From Streptomyces orinoci (GTDB taxonomy: Bacteria > Actinomycetota > Actinomycetes > Streptomycetales > Streptomycetaceae): DNA of 64,000 bases. Of the stretch, positions 10,386 to 18,614 are shown one piece after another. A program made the translations under genes and the position numbers. Positions within the stretch are counted from its first letter, which is position 1, and the number at the start of each line of letters is the position of its first letter. The DNA lies in the NCBI RefSeq assembly GCF_003121295.1, contig NZ_PHNC01000014.1, forward strand, positions 35,729-99,728, written 5' to 3'. The notes beneath the pieces were generated by a model, which saw only the letters and a program-made list of their open reading frames with translations, did no database searches and was not told the DNA's origin.

Positions 10386-11444
10386 ATGCCGACGCCCGAC
10401 CCCTTTCTTTATCGAGCCGCCTCGGATATCCCCTACTTCAGCCCGGACGGCGAGAGCTATCTCGCCCCTGCCCCGCTGCGGGACCTGGCGAAGACCCGCC
10501 CGCTGAGAGTCCTCTCCGAGGAGGACTTCGCCTTCTGGCAGACCTATGGCTATGTGGTGGTGAAGCAGGCGATCCCCGCCACGGCCGCCCGGCGGCTGCT
10601 GGACTTCGCCTGGGAGTTCCAGGGCATGGACCCCGGACGCCCGGAAACCTGGTACCAGGAACGCGAGTTCCGCTCCGAACTGGACCGGGACCTTTATGTC
10701 TACGGCTTTGTGGAGGCGTACCACCACCAGCTGATCTGGGACAGCCGCCAGAACCAGCGGGTCTATGACGCCTTTGTCGATGTCTGGGACTGCGAAGAGC
10801 TCTGGGTGACCCTGGACCGGCTCAATCTCAACCCGCCCAACACCGGAAACCGGGACCGGGCCCTGATCGAGCGCACCGAGAAGGGTTTTGACATCGAACT
10901 CCACTGGGATGTCGATACCACCCTGGAAGTGCCGCCGCAGCGGGTCCAGGGAATCATCGCCCTCACCGACAGCACCCCCGAAGAGGGCGGATTCCAGTGC
11001 TGCCCCGAACTGTTCCGCGACTTCGACCGCTGGAAGGCCGCCCAGCCGGCCGGCCGCGACCCGGTCCGGCCCGGCATCGACCGCACCGAAATGCCGGTCG
11101 TCCGGCCCCGGCTGGCCGCCGGAGACCTGCTGATTTTCAATGGCCTGCTGGCCCATGGCGTGGCACCCAACACCTCGGAAAACGGGGTGCGGGCCGTGCA
11201 GTATCTGTCGATGATGCCCGCCCTGGAATCCCATGCGGAATTGCGCCGTTCCCGGGTCGATTCCTGGCGCACCCTCAGCACACCCGACTGGAACGCCACA
11301 CTGCTGGGCGACGCCGTCAAGCATGAATCCCTGCGCTACGGCCCGGCGGAACTCAATGAACTGGGCGCCCGACTGCTCGGATCGTCCTCCTGGACCGAGC
11401 GGGACCGGCACAACGGGGAAGAGATATGCGCCGCATCTGCCTGA
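10386..11444 (+). CDS. Phytanoyl-CoA dioxygenase (PhyH) family oxygenase
   Basis: 352-residue Fe(II)/2-oxoglutarate-dependent oxygenase, expected to hydroxylate or otherwise oxidise a small molecule. The metal facial triad is visible as HWDVD near residue 174 and the distal His in GLLAHGVAPN near 256, followed by an Arg for 2-oxoglutarate (NGVRAVQYLSMMP). Helical insertions around 60-140 are typical of PhyH proteins working on free substrates in natural-product pathways. GGAG lies 5 bp before the ATG. It is the first gene of a tightly coupled five-gene operon and overlaps the next by 19 bp. The substrate cannot be deduced; the decarboxylase two genes downstream suggests an amino-acid or polyamine derivative. 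Confidence 0.85.
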   Translation: MPTPDPFLYRAASDIPYFSPDGESYLAPAPLRDLAKTRPLRVLSEEDFAFWQTYGYVVVKQAIPATAARRLLDFAWEFQGMDPGRPETWYQEREFRSELDRDLYVYGFVEAYHHQLIWDSRQNQRVYDAFVDVWDCEELWVTLDRLNLNPPNTGNRDRALIERTEKGFDIELHWDVDTTLEVPPQRVQGIIALTDSTPEEGGFQCCPELFRDFDRWKAAQPAGRDPVRPGIDRTEMPVVRPRLAAGDLLIFNGLLAHGVAPNTSENGVRAVQYLSMMPALESHAELRRSRVDSWRTLSTPDWNATLLGDAVKHESLRYGPAELNELGARLLGSSSWTERDRHNGEEICAASA

Positions 11445-12745
11445 CCCTGCCCACCAACCGGCCCTGCTCCGAGACCATCGTGGCCGTCGCCGGGGAAGCC
11501 GCCTACGCCGCCGGGCACTTCGGCGCCGAAGTGCATCTGCTGATCCTCGACTCCTGCCCGGCCGAGGTGTACGCCGAACACGCCCGGACCGTACGCGGCC
11601 TGCCCCAGGACCCCCGCATCGTGGTGCACCACCTGGACGAGGCCCGGCAGCGGGACTTCCTGCGCCGGGTGACAGCCCAGGCCGGTGCCGGCGACTCCGG
11701 CAGACTGCTGGAGCTGATGCTCCCGGACCGCCTCTCCTATGGCGCCTGCACCAACCGCGCCTTTCTGATCGCCCGGGCCCTGGGCTGCGAGTCCGTACAC
11801 CGCAGGGACTCCGACAGCCGCTACCAGACCGCTGACGGAGGCCCGGCCTTCCCCGTCCACCATGAACTCACCGCCCTGGGCCGCCGCGCCGGCGATGTCG
11901 CCCGCGAGGTGACCCGGACGGCGCTGGACGCCGAGCACCACCACAAGCCGGTCGCCATGGCCGGCAGCTCCTTCATCGGCGAACTCTCCGTGGACATCGA
12001 GGAGATACTCCGCCTCGACCCCGGCATCTACCACCAGGTGGTCAGCCTCTGGGCACCCATGGACTGGCCGGAGGAGCGCAAGCGCCAACTGGTCGGGGAA
12101 TCCTTCCGCGGCGCCGGCACCGAGGCGTTCCTGCGCGATGACTCCACCCTCACCCTGGTGGACCCCATGCGCGTGGACATGTGCAATATCGCCTTTCATG
12201 GCGTCCATGAACAGGTGCCGCTGCCGCCCGCCACCGACACCATAGGCAGCGACTACTTCCTGATCCACCTGGTCCATGACGCCGCACTGCCCGGTGTGCT
12301 GCACAACCGCAATATCGTCAACTACTACACCGGCGAACGCCGCACCGACGCCGGGTTCCTCGCCTACCAGCTGCGGTTCGTCAAATTCCTGCTCTCCATG
12401 CGCTACTTCAACTTCATCTACGACCGGATGGCCGAGGCGGGCGGCGCACTGCTCGACGACCGGGGCCGGGTACGCCCCGCGGCCATCGCCGGATTCGCCC
12501 GGGAGAGCACCCGGCTCGACCGTACCGAGAACATCCTCCGGCTGGACGTCCTGGACACCGCCTACCGCAAACTGGGCGGCCGCTACGCCCGGTTCGCCGG
12601 TCATCTGGCCGGTCAGCGTGAACGCCTCCTGGACGAGGCACAGCAGGACATCGAGGACTTCGCCCTGCTGACCGACGCCTGGGAAGCCCTGATGCGCACC
12701 GCCGGACGCACCGCCCTCAACTCACCGCCGGGGCAGCCCGGATGA
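11426..12745 (+). CDS. Glycosyltransferase-like protein of unknown function (possibly DUF6271)
   Basis: 439 residues. The start RRICLTLPTNRPC followed by GHFGAEVHLLILDS looks like the first beta-alpha-beta unit of a GT-A nucleotide-sugar fold, and HRRDSDSRYQ near residue 130 resembles a DxD metal motif. The rest is long, mostly helical and rich in acidic patches (SVDIEEILRLDPG). I believe this is the actinobacterial family labelled DUF6271, but that is from memory. No signal or membrane segment. Start chosen by GGGGAAGAG just before the ATG; the ORF overlaps the dioxygenase end and shares ATGA with the decarboxylase, so the products are probably made in fixed proportion. Confidence 0.6.
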   Translation: MRRICLTLPTNRPCSETIVAVAGEAAYAAGHFGAEVHLLILDSCPAEVYAEHARTVRGLPQDPRIVVHHLDEARQRDFLRRVTAQAGAGDSGRLLELMLPDRLSYGACTNRAFLIARALGCESVHRRDSDSRYQTADGGPAFPVHHELTALGRRAGDVAREVTRTALDAEHHHKPVAMAGSSFIGELSVDIEEILRLDPGIYHQVVSLWAPMDWPEERKRQLVGESFRGAGTEAFLRDDSTLTLVDPMRVDMCNIAFHGVHEQVPLPPATDTIGSDYFLIHLVHDAALPGVLHNRNIVNYYTGERRTDAGFLAYQLRFVKFLLSMRYFNFIYDRMAEAGGALLDDRGRVRPAAIAGFARESTRLDRTENILRLDVLDTAYRKLGGRYARFAGHLAGQRERLLDEAQQDIEDFALLTDAWEALMRTAGRTALNSPPGQPG

Positions 12746-13935
12746 GCACCCTGATCACCCACCGCTCTTCACGGCTGCACACCGCGCTGGCGGCCGCCAC
12801 CGAGGACCGGATCGTCTACGACCTGTCCTCGATAGCCGACCGCTACCGGCGGCTGCGCCATGAACTGCCCGAGGCCGCCATCCGGTTCGCCCTGAAGTCC
12901 TGCCCGGTGGACGAGGTGATCGGCTGCCTGGTGCGGCTGGGCGCCGGAATCGACGCCGCCGGCCCCCAGGAGCTCCGCCAGGCCCTGCGGGCCGGGGCAC
13001 CGGCCGGCCGTACCCACTACGGCAACACCATCAAGTCCGACCGTGATATCGCCGCCGCCCACCGCCTGGGCATCAGGGACTTCGCCACCGACAGCCTGGA
13101 GGACACGGCGGCCATCGCGGCCCACGCCCCCGGCGCCCGGGTCTTCTGCCGGCTGGCCACCAGCGGGGAGGGAGCGCTCTGGGGCCTGAGCCGGAAATTC
13201 GGCTGCCCGCCCGCACAGGCCGTACAAGTCCTGCGCACGGCAGGCCGGCTGGGGCTGGTCCCGGCCGGTGTGTCGGTGCATGTGGGCTCCCAGCAGATGA
13301 CGGCGGACGCCTGGCTCGCCGCCTTCGACAGCCTGGCGGAGACGCTGACCGCCCTGGGCCGGGCGGGAATCACCCTGGACCACGTCAATCTCGGCGGCGG
13401 GCTGCCCGCGCTGGGCTACCTCGGCCCACAGGGCCTCCCCCTGGACCCGCCACTGGACAAGATCTTCGCCGTGATCCGGGAAGGCATGCTCCGGCTGCGC
13501 CGGATCCACGGCGGACACCTGCGGTTCCTGATGGAACCGGGGCGCCATCTGGTCGCCGACAGCGGAGCGGTACGGGCCCATGTGGTCCGGCTGGCCCGGC
13601 GCCCCGAGCCCGACGGCGAACCGCGCTACTGGCTCTATCTGAGCTGCGGCAGGTTCAACGGCCTCTATGAGATGGACACCCTGCGCTACCCGCTGGTCTT
13701 CCCCACCCACCCCAACGCCGAGTATGTCCCGGCCCTGCTGGCCGGACCCACCTGCGACAGCGACGACGCCCACGCCGGCGGCCGCGTTCCGGTACCGGTG
13801 CCCAGGGACCTGGCCTCCGGTGATCCGGTCTGGGTGATGTCCAGCGGCGCCTACGCCACCAGCTATCTCACCCGGGGCTTCAATGGATTCGCCCCGCTGC
13901 CCTGCCACTTGACGGGCGGCGAGAGCGATGACTGA
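12742..13935 (+). CDS. Type III-fold PLP decarboxylase (ornithine/lysine/DAP decarboxylase family)
   Basis: 397-residue alanine-racemase-fold PLP enzyme. The PLP lysine lies in IRFALKSCP near residue 53, followed by HVGSQ near 174, the phosphate-binding LGGGLP near 216, MEPGRHLV near 268, the active-site Cys in GPTCDSDD near 335 and the closing GAYATSY. The GPTCDS-D arrangement is that of ornithine/lysine decarboxylases, while the family also includes diaminopimelate, arginine and carboxynorspermidine decarboxylases. It is translationally coupled on both sides (ATGA overlap before, 8-bp overlap after). It probably supplies or processes a basic amino-acid-derived amine for the product of this operon. 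Confidence 0.85.
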   Translation: MSTLITHRSSRLHTALAAATEDRIVYDLSSIADRYRRLRHELPEAAIRFALKSCPVDEVIGCLVRLGAGIDAAGPQELRQALRAGAPAGRTHYGNTIKSDRDIAAAHRLGIRDFATDSLEDTAAIAAHAPGARVFCRLATSGEGALWGLSRKFGCPPAQAVQVLRTAGRLGLVPAGVSVHVGSQQMTADAWLAAFDSLAETLTALGRAGITLDHVNLGGGLPALGYLGPQGLPLDPPLDKIFAVIREGMLRLRRIHGGHLRFLMEPGRHLVADSGAVRAHVVRLARRPEPDGEPRYWLYLSCGRFNGLYEMDTLRYPLVFPTHPNAEYVPALLAGPTCDSDDAHAGGRVPVPVPRDLASGDPVWVMSSGAYATSYLTRGFNGFAPLPCHLTGGESDD

Positions 13936-14458
13936 CCCGGTGCGCATACGCCCCGTCGCCGAGACCGACTGGGACGGCATCGCGGCACTGGAGGCCGGCG
14001 CCTACACCCCGCTCGGCCTGACCGAGGGACCGGCCGCGCTGCGCGCCAAGGCCGCCGTCTCGCCCGGCACTTGTTTTGTCCTGCACACCGGCCACCGGCT
14101 GGCCGGCTATCTGCTGGCCCTGCCCTACCCGGCCTTCCGGTACCCCGGTCTGGCGGAGGAGGAGGAACCCGCCGCCACCGCCCGTACCGCCGGCGGCAAC
14201 CTCCATCTGCACGACCTGGTGATCGCCCCCGGCCTGCGGCGCCGGGGAATGGCCCAGCGCCTGCTGACGCGCCTCGGCGCCACCGCCCGCTCGGCCGGCT
14301 ATCGGCGGATCTCCCTGGTCGCCGTCGGCGACAGCCAACGGTTCTGGTCGGCACGGGGGTTTGCCGCCCACCCGGGGATCGTCGCCCCCGGAAGCTATGG
14401 CGCCGGTGCCGTGTATATGTCCAAAAGGGTGCCCATGGCGCCCCTCGAAGTGAGCTGA
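13928..14458 (+). CDS. GNAT-family N-acetyltransferase
   Basis: 176 residues with a single GNAT domain. Motif A is visible as LVIAPGLRRRGMAQRLLTRL near 100-120 (acetyl-CoA pyrophosphate-binding RRRGMA), and motif B as RFWSARGFAAHPG near 140. Its place between an amine-forming decarboxylase and an MFS exporter suggests it acylates the pathway amine, either as a biosynthetic step or for self-protection. Overlaps the decarboxylase end by 8 bp and its stop overlaps the MFS start (TGATG). Confidence 0.82.
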   Translation: MTDPVRIRPVAETDWDGIAALEAGAYTPLGLTEGPAALRAKAAVSPGTCFVLHTGHRLAGYLLALPYPAFRYPGLAEEEEPAATARTAGGNLHLHDLVIAPGLRRRGMAQRLLTRLGATARSAGYRRISLVAVGDSQRFWSARGFAAHPGIVAPGSYGAGAVYMSKRVPMAPLEVS

Positions 14459-15615
14459 TGCGCGTGTTCCGTCCGCATGACCCCTTCCACCGCGGCCAGT
14501 TGGCGATCGCCGCACTGTTCTGCTCGCTGGGCTTCCAGTACGCCACCTGGGCCTCGCGCATCCCCGCCCTGAAGTCGCAACTCGGCCTGAGCACCGGCGA
14601 GGTGGGACTGCTGCTGATGGCCGCCGGCATCGGGGCGACGGTCTCCTTCCCCCTGGTCGCGGTGCTGATGAGACGGCTGGGCTCCAGACGCCTGGCACTG
14701 CTGTCGGCCCTCGCCCTGACCCTGCTGCTCCTGGCACTGGCGGCAGCACCCGACTACCCCACCGCCCTGCTGGTGGTCCTCACCGACGGAGTCTTCGTCG
14801 GCTGTCTCAACACCGCGATGAACGCCCAGGGAGCGGCCCTGGAGGCCCGGCACGGGCGCAATGCCATGGCCAGACTCCACGCCACCTTCAGCGGCGGCTC
14901 CCTGCTGGCGGCGCTCCTGGCCTCCGCGGCCACCGCCGTCACCTCCTCGATGGCGGCCCACTTCGGCGCGGCCGCCCTGGTGCTGCTCCTGCTGGGCGCC
15001 GGGGCGCGCGCCGGACTGCTCAGGGAGGACGGCCCGGCCGGGGAGCCGCGGGAGAACAAGAGCCGCACCCGCTGGACCCTGCCCTCCCGGGTGACCTGGT
15101 GGATGTGCTGCGCCATGGCCTTCGGCACGGTGACCGAGGGCGCCATGAACGACTGGACCAGCCTCTATATGAAGGACGTCGCCAAGGCCTCGGCGGAACT
15201 GGCACCCCTGGGCATTGCGGTGGTCTCGGGAATGATGGTGCTCGCCCGGCTCTTCGCGGACCGCTGGCGCGGCCGCTGGGGCGATGGGCGGGTGGTGGTG
15301 CTGGGCAGCACCCTGGCCGGTCTGGGGCTGGCCTTCGCCCTGGTGAGCGGAGGAGTGCTGCCGGCGCTGCTCGGATTCGCCTGCGTCGGCCTGGGCATCG
15401 CCGCGGTGACCCCCTGCGTCTATGTGGCCGCGGCCCGGCAGGGCTCCGGCGAACTGGCCCTGGTCGCCGCCATGGGCACCACCGGACTGCTGGCCGGGCC
15501 GCCGTTCATCGGCTTTGTGGCCAATGCGAGTGGGATGGTGTGGGGGTTGGGGGTGGTGGCCGTGGCGGCGCTGGCGGTGTCCCTGTGCGGTACGCGGATT
15601 CGCTGGGCGGGGTGA
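14458..15615 (+). CDS. MFS transporter
   Basis: 385 residues, about 12 hydrophobic helices, beginning MRVFRPHDPFHRGQLAIAAL. The loop 2-3 pattern (SFPLVAVLMRRLGSRRLALL) is the usual MFS signature, and the SRIPALKSQLGLSTGEVGLLL segment places it with YbjJ-like exporters. The ATG overlaps the GNAT stop (TGATG), so the frame extending upstream into the GNAT gene is not used. As the last gene of the operon it is the likely exporter and self-resistance determinant of its product. Confidence 0.85.
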   Translation: MRVFRPHDPFHRGQLAIAALFCSLGFQYATWASRIPALKSQLGLSTGEVGLLLMAAGIGATVSFPLVAVLMRRLGSRRLALLSALALTLLLLALAAAPDYPTALLVVLTDGVFVGCLNTAMNAQGAALEARHGRNAMARLHATFSGGSLLAALLASAATAVTSSMAAHFGAAALVLLLLGAGARAGLLREDGPAGEPRENKSRTRWTLPSRVTWWMCCAMAFGTVTEGAMNDWTSLYMKDVAKASAELAPLGIAVVSGMMVLARLFADRWRGRWGDGRVVVLGSTLAGLGLAFALVSGGVLPALLGFACVGLGIAAVTPCVYVAAARQGSGELALVAAMGTTGLLAGPPFIGFVANASGMVWGLGVVAVAALAVSLCGTRIRWAG

Positions 15616-15653
15616 GGAGTTCCTTTGCGGGCGGTGTGGGTGGCCCGTTGTAG

Positions 15654-15686
15654 CCCGGCCCCGAAGCGTTGCGCTCCGGGGCCGGG
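15654..15686 (+). terminator. GC-rich hairpin after the MFS gene
   Basis: CCCGGCCCCG (15654-15663) pairs perfectly with 15677-15686, with a further AGCG/CGCT inside the loop. It is 39 bp after the MFS stop. No T-tract, as is usual for Streptomyces hairpin terminators. Confidence 0.6.
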
Positions 15687-15730
15687 GCATGCTGGGTCGG
15701 TTGTGCGGGTGCGGGCCGTCCTGGGCCGGT

Positions 15731-15772
15731 CGCGCAGTTCCCCGCGCCCCTGACGGGGCCCGTCAGGGGCGC
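15731..15772. repeat. Dispersed palindromic repeat, probable bidirectional terminator
   Basis: CGCGCAGTTCCCCGCGCCCC (15731-15750) runs into a perfect 12-bp inverted repeat, GCGCCCCTGACG (15744-15755) with 15761-15772, loop 5. It separates the convergent MFS and DUF1876 genes. A second copy of the CGCGCAGTTCC-CGCGCCCCT unit, one mismatch in 21, lies inverted at 20223-20243. From memory such units are common between Streptomyces genes. Confidence 0.6.
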
Positions 15773-15777
15773 CCCGC

Positions 15778-16065
15778 CTACAGCTCCCAGCCGTACATGG
15801 GCGAGGTCCGCGGCTCCGGCGCCGCACCCATCGCCGCCACATCGCGCTCCGCCGTCCCCAGCAGCTGCTCACCCAGATCGCGCAGCGCCCGTCCGGCGGC
15901 ATACTCATCGCCGATCGCCGGGACGTCCTTGTCGCCCGGCGAACGATGAGCCGTGCCATGACCCCGGAAGCACGCGGCACCGGTGTCCAGAGTCGCGTCC
16001 GCCTTGGTGATGGAGCCGTCCTCGGTCAGGTCCACCCGGACCTTCCACTCGGTTTCGTGGTGCAT
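15778..16065 (-). CDS. DUF1876 (dsRBD-fold) small protein
   Basis: 95 residues. WKVRVDLTEDGSITKADATLD, then FRGHGTAHRSPGDKDVPAIGDEYAAGRALRDL match the DUF1876 pattern of actinobacterial proteins predicted to adopt a double-stranded-RNA-binding-like alpha/beta fold. The biochemical role is unknown; members are often reported near stress genes. GAGGGGTG precedes the ATG. It diverges from the ATPase gene. Confidence 0.8.
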   Translation of the reverse strand: MHHETEWKVRVDLTEDGSITKADATLDTGAACFRGHGTAHRSPGDKDVPAIGDEYAAGRALRDLGEQLLGTAERDVAAMGAAPEPRTSPMYGWEL

Positions 16066-16154
16066 GGTTCACCCCTCGGTGTCAGGGGATCCGGTCCCTT
16101 TTCGTCTATTCTGCGCGCCCTGGCTTGTGCGGTGCGCGTGCGGGAGAGGTCTAC

Positions 16155-16181
16155 TGGAAGTCCAGCAGGTGGAAGTCCAGC
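16155..16181. repeat. Tandem 12-bp direct repeat in a divergent promoter region
   Basis: TGGAAGTCCAGC occurs at 16155-16166 and 16170-16181, a 15-bp period, about 35-60 bp before the ATPase start. It could be paired activator sites; no known regulator consensus is recognised. Confidence 0.4.
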
Positions 16182-16213
16182 GGGCTTCAGCGAGCCGAGG
16201 AACGGGAGCTGCC

Positions 16214-17689
16214 GTGCCGGCGGATGCCGCAACCCTCCCCGCCAGACCGGCCGGGATGTTCGACCGGGAGACCGAATGGGACGCCCTGGTGCGCTTCACC
16301 GGCGACCCGGCGCCCGGCCCCGCCCTGGGCGTGGTCTCCGGCCGCCGCAGGCAGGGCAAGTCCTTCCTGCTGGAGGCCCTCACCCGGGCCACCGGGGGCT
16401 TCTACTACGACGTCCAGGAGATGGTCGAGGCCGAGTCCCTGCACCGCCTGGCCGACCGCTACGCCGCCTACACCGGCGGCCCCGCGCCGCACTGGACCGG
16501 CTGGCAGCAGGCGATCGACGCACTGCTGGCCCTCGGCGACGGCCGGCCGCGCACCGTGGTCATCGACGACTTTCCGCATCTGGTCCGGCAGAGCCCCGTA
16601 CTGCCCTCGGTACTGCACCAGACCGCGCTCCGGCTGGGCGGCGAGCACTCCGCCAACCGGCTGCGCCTCCTGGTCAGCGGACCCACCACCACCGTGCTGC
16701 GCCGCCTCTTCCACGGCCCGGCGCCGCTGCATGGACTGGTCCGGCTGGAACTGGAGGTCAAACCCTTCGGCTTCCGCCGCGCCGCCCGGTTCTGGGGCAT
16801 CGAGGACCCCCGTCTCGCCGTCCAGACGCACACCGTGGTCGGCGGCACCCCCGCCTACCGCCGGGACTACGTCTGTGACGATGCCCCGGCCGGCCCGGAC
16901 GACTTCGACGCCTGGGTCTGCCGCACCGCCCTCAACCCCCGGGTGCCGCTGTTCTGGGAGTCCCGCCGGCTGCTGGAGGAGGAGACCGACCACGCCGACC
17001 GGGTGCTCTGCCACTCGGTGCTGGCCGCCATCGCCACCGGCCGGACCACCCGGGGCGAGATCGCCGAGTCGCTGGCGCTGGGCTCGGTGCCCGCCGTCAG
17101 CCGTGCCCTGGCCCTGCTCCAGGACTGCGAACTGCTCGTCCCGGAGCCGGACGCCTTCCGCCAGGGCCTGAACCACTATGGGATCACCGAGCCGCTGCTG
17201 GCCTTCGAGCACGCCATCGCCTGGCCGCACCACTCCGCCCTGGAACACGAGTCCGCCCCGGAACACCAGGACCGGGCGGCCCTCTGGCAGCGCCTGCGCC
17301 CCGTCTTCGACACCGCGCTGGCCGCCCCGCACTTCGCCCGGCTGTGCCGGCAGTGGGCCCTGGACCACGCCGCCCCGGACACCTTCGGCGCCCGCCCCGC
17401 CTCGGCCGCCGCCGGCGAGGACGCCCAGGTGGTGCTGCGCGGCACCGTGGACGGCCGCCCCGGGGTGCTGCTCTCGGTGGGCCGTACCAACTGGACAGAC
17501 CCCATGGACACCGGGGACCTGGACCGGCTCCGCCGGCTGCTGGACCGGCTCGCCGCGGAGGGCGAGGACACCCGCGCCGCCCGCCCCGCCTGCTACGGGG
17601 CCGCCGGGTTCACACCCGGACTGCGCGCGGCGGAAGCGGCCGGAGAAGTGGTCCTGGTGGACCCCGAACGCCTGTACAACGGCGAATGA
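16214..17689 (+). CDS. AAA ATPase with C-terminal DUF234-like region
   Basis: 491 residues from a GTG preceded by GGGAG; the frame runs open upstream but that part overlaps the DUF1876 gene and lacks a ribosome site. MFDRETEWDAL precedes Walker A SGRRRQGKSFLLEAL (a GxxxxGKS variant), Walker B TVVIDDFPHL near residue 115 and a sensor-like LLVSGPTTT. Later parts contain a winged-helix stretch (TTRGEIAESLALGSVPAVSRALALLQD) and a C-terminal nuclease-like segment, matching the archaeal-type ATPase/DUF234 family. Role unknown; such ATPases often have NTP-driven regulatory or defence functions. It stands alone. Confidence 0.75.
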   Translation: MPADAATLPARPAGMFDRETEWDALVRFTGDPAPGPALGVVSGRRRQGKSFLLEALTRATGGFYYDVQEMVEAESLHRLADRYAAYTGGPAPHWTGWQQAIDALLALGDGRPRTVVIDDFPHLVRQSPVLPSVLHQTALRLGGEHSANRLRLLVSGPTTTVLRRLFHGPAPLHGLVRLELEVKPFGFRRAARFWGIEDPRLAVQTHTVVGGTPAYRRDYVCDDAPAGPDDFDAWVCRTALNPRVPLFWESRRLLEEETDHADRVLCHSVLAAIATGRTTRGEIAESLALGSVPAVSRALALLQDCELLVPEPDAFRQGLNHYGITEPLLAFEHAIAWPHHSALEHESAPEHQDRAALWQRLRPVFDTALAAPHFARLCRQWALDHAAPDTFGARPASAAAGEDAQVVLRGTVDGRPGVLLSVGRTNWTDPMDTGDLDRLRRLLDRLAAEGEDTRAARPACYGAAGFTPGLRAAEAAGEVVLVDPERLYNGE

Positions 17690-17766
17690 GGCAGGTGAAC
17701 GAACCACGGTGAACCGGCCGGATCCCGCCCGTTTGCCCCGGCCCCGCCGGGTGGAGGTATTCCGTT

Positions 17767-18609
17767 ATGAGCGAGGAGAACGCGACACAGGCGGCAGACG
17801 TGGCCCGCGACTACTACAACACCCGTGATGTGGACGGCTTCTACGCCAGGATCTGGGGCGGCGAGGACATCCACACCGGGATCTACGACCACCACCGGGA
17901 AGCCGTCGGCCTGGCCTCCCGGCGCACCGTGGAGCGGATCGCCGACCTGGTCGCCGACGACCTCGGCCCCGGCCGCAGCCTGCTGGACCTGGGCGCGGGC
18001 TATGGCGGGGCGGCCCGCTACCTGGCCCGCCGCTTCGGCTGCCGGATCACGGCGCTCAACATCAGCCGGCTGCAGAACGAACGGCACCGCGCGCTCAACG
18101 CCGAGCAGGGCTTCGCCGGTCTGATCGAGGTCGTCACCGGCTCCTTCGATGACATCCCGGCGGCGGACGGGCAGTTCGATGTGGTGTGGTCCCAGGAGGC
18201 CCTGTGCCACAGCGGCGACCGGGCGCTGACCCTGGGCGAGGCGGTACGCGTCCTCGCCCCCGGCGGCCGGCTGGTCTTCACCGATTTGATGGCGGCCGAG
18301 GGCGCCCGCCCCGCCGCCCTGCGCCCGCTGTGCGACCGCCTCAGGGTCAAGGACCTGGCCACCGCGGGCTTTTACCGCGAGCGGCTCACCGGCCTGGGCC
18401 TGACCGAGGTGCGCTTCGAGGACCTCGGCGCACACCTGCCCGTGCACTATCGGCGTCTGACCGAGGAACTGGAGCTGACCGGCCCGGAGTTGACCGGCGT
18501 CATCAGCGAGGAATACCTCAACTCCCTGCGGGAGAACCTCCCGTTGTGGGCGAAAGCCTGCGATGACGGTCTGCTCTCCTGGGGCATCTTCCACGCCCGT
18601 AAGCCCTGA
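17767..18609 (+). CDS. Sarcosine/dimethylglycine N-methyltransferase-like enzyme
   Basis: 280-residue class I SAM methyltransferase. YYNTRDVDGFYARIWGGEDIHTGIYD and ASRRTVERIADLV are characteristic of sarcosine/dimethylglycine N-methyltransferases, which add the last methyl groups of glycine betaine. The SAM-binding motif is LLDLGAGYGGAARYLARRFG near residue 77. GGTGGAGG lies upstream of the ATG. The partner glycine/sarcosine methyltransferase is not in the window, so the complete glycine-to-betaine route is not encoded here. The following SRPBCC gene starts 5 bp after its stop and is likely co-transcribed. A related small-molecule methyltransferase role is possible. Confidence 0.75.
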   Translation: MSEENATQAADVARDYYNTRDVDGFYARIWGGEDIHTGIYDHHREAVGLASRRTVERIADLVADDLGPGRSLLDLGAGYGGAARYLARRFGCRITALNISRLQNERHRALNAEQGFAGLIEVVTGSFDDIPAADGQFDVVWSQEALCHSGDRALTLGEAVRVLAPGGRLVFTDLMAAEGARPAALRPLCDRLRVKDLATAGFYRERLTGLGLTEVRFEDLGAHLPVHYRRLTEELELTGPELTGVISEEYLNSLRENLPLWAKACDDGLLSWGIFHARKP

Positions 18610-18614
18610 GCGCC

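Noticed and set aside
8172..11411. 1079-codon minus-strand frame across ftsH and the dioxygenase
   Set aside because: Antisense shadow spanning two real plus-strand genes and their promoter region.
17767..18609. Methyltransferase considered as the missing bottromycin O-methyltransferase
   Set aside because: Its sequence is of the sarcosine/dimethylglycine N-methyltransferase type and it is 13 kb from the cluster among unrelated genes.
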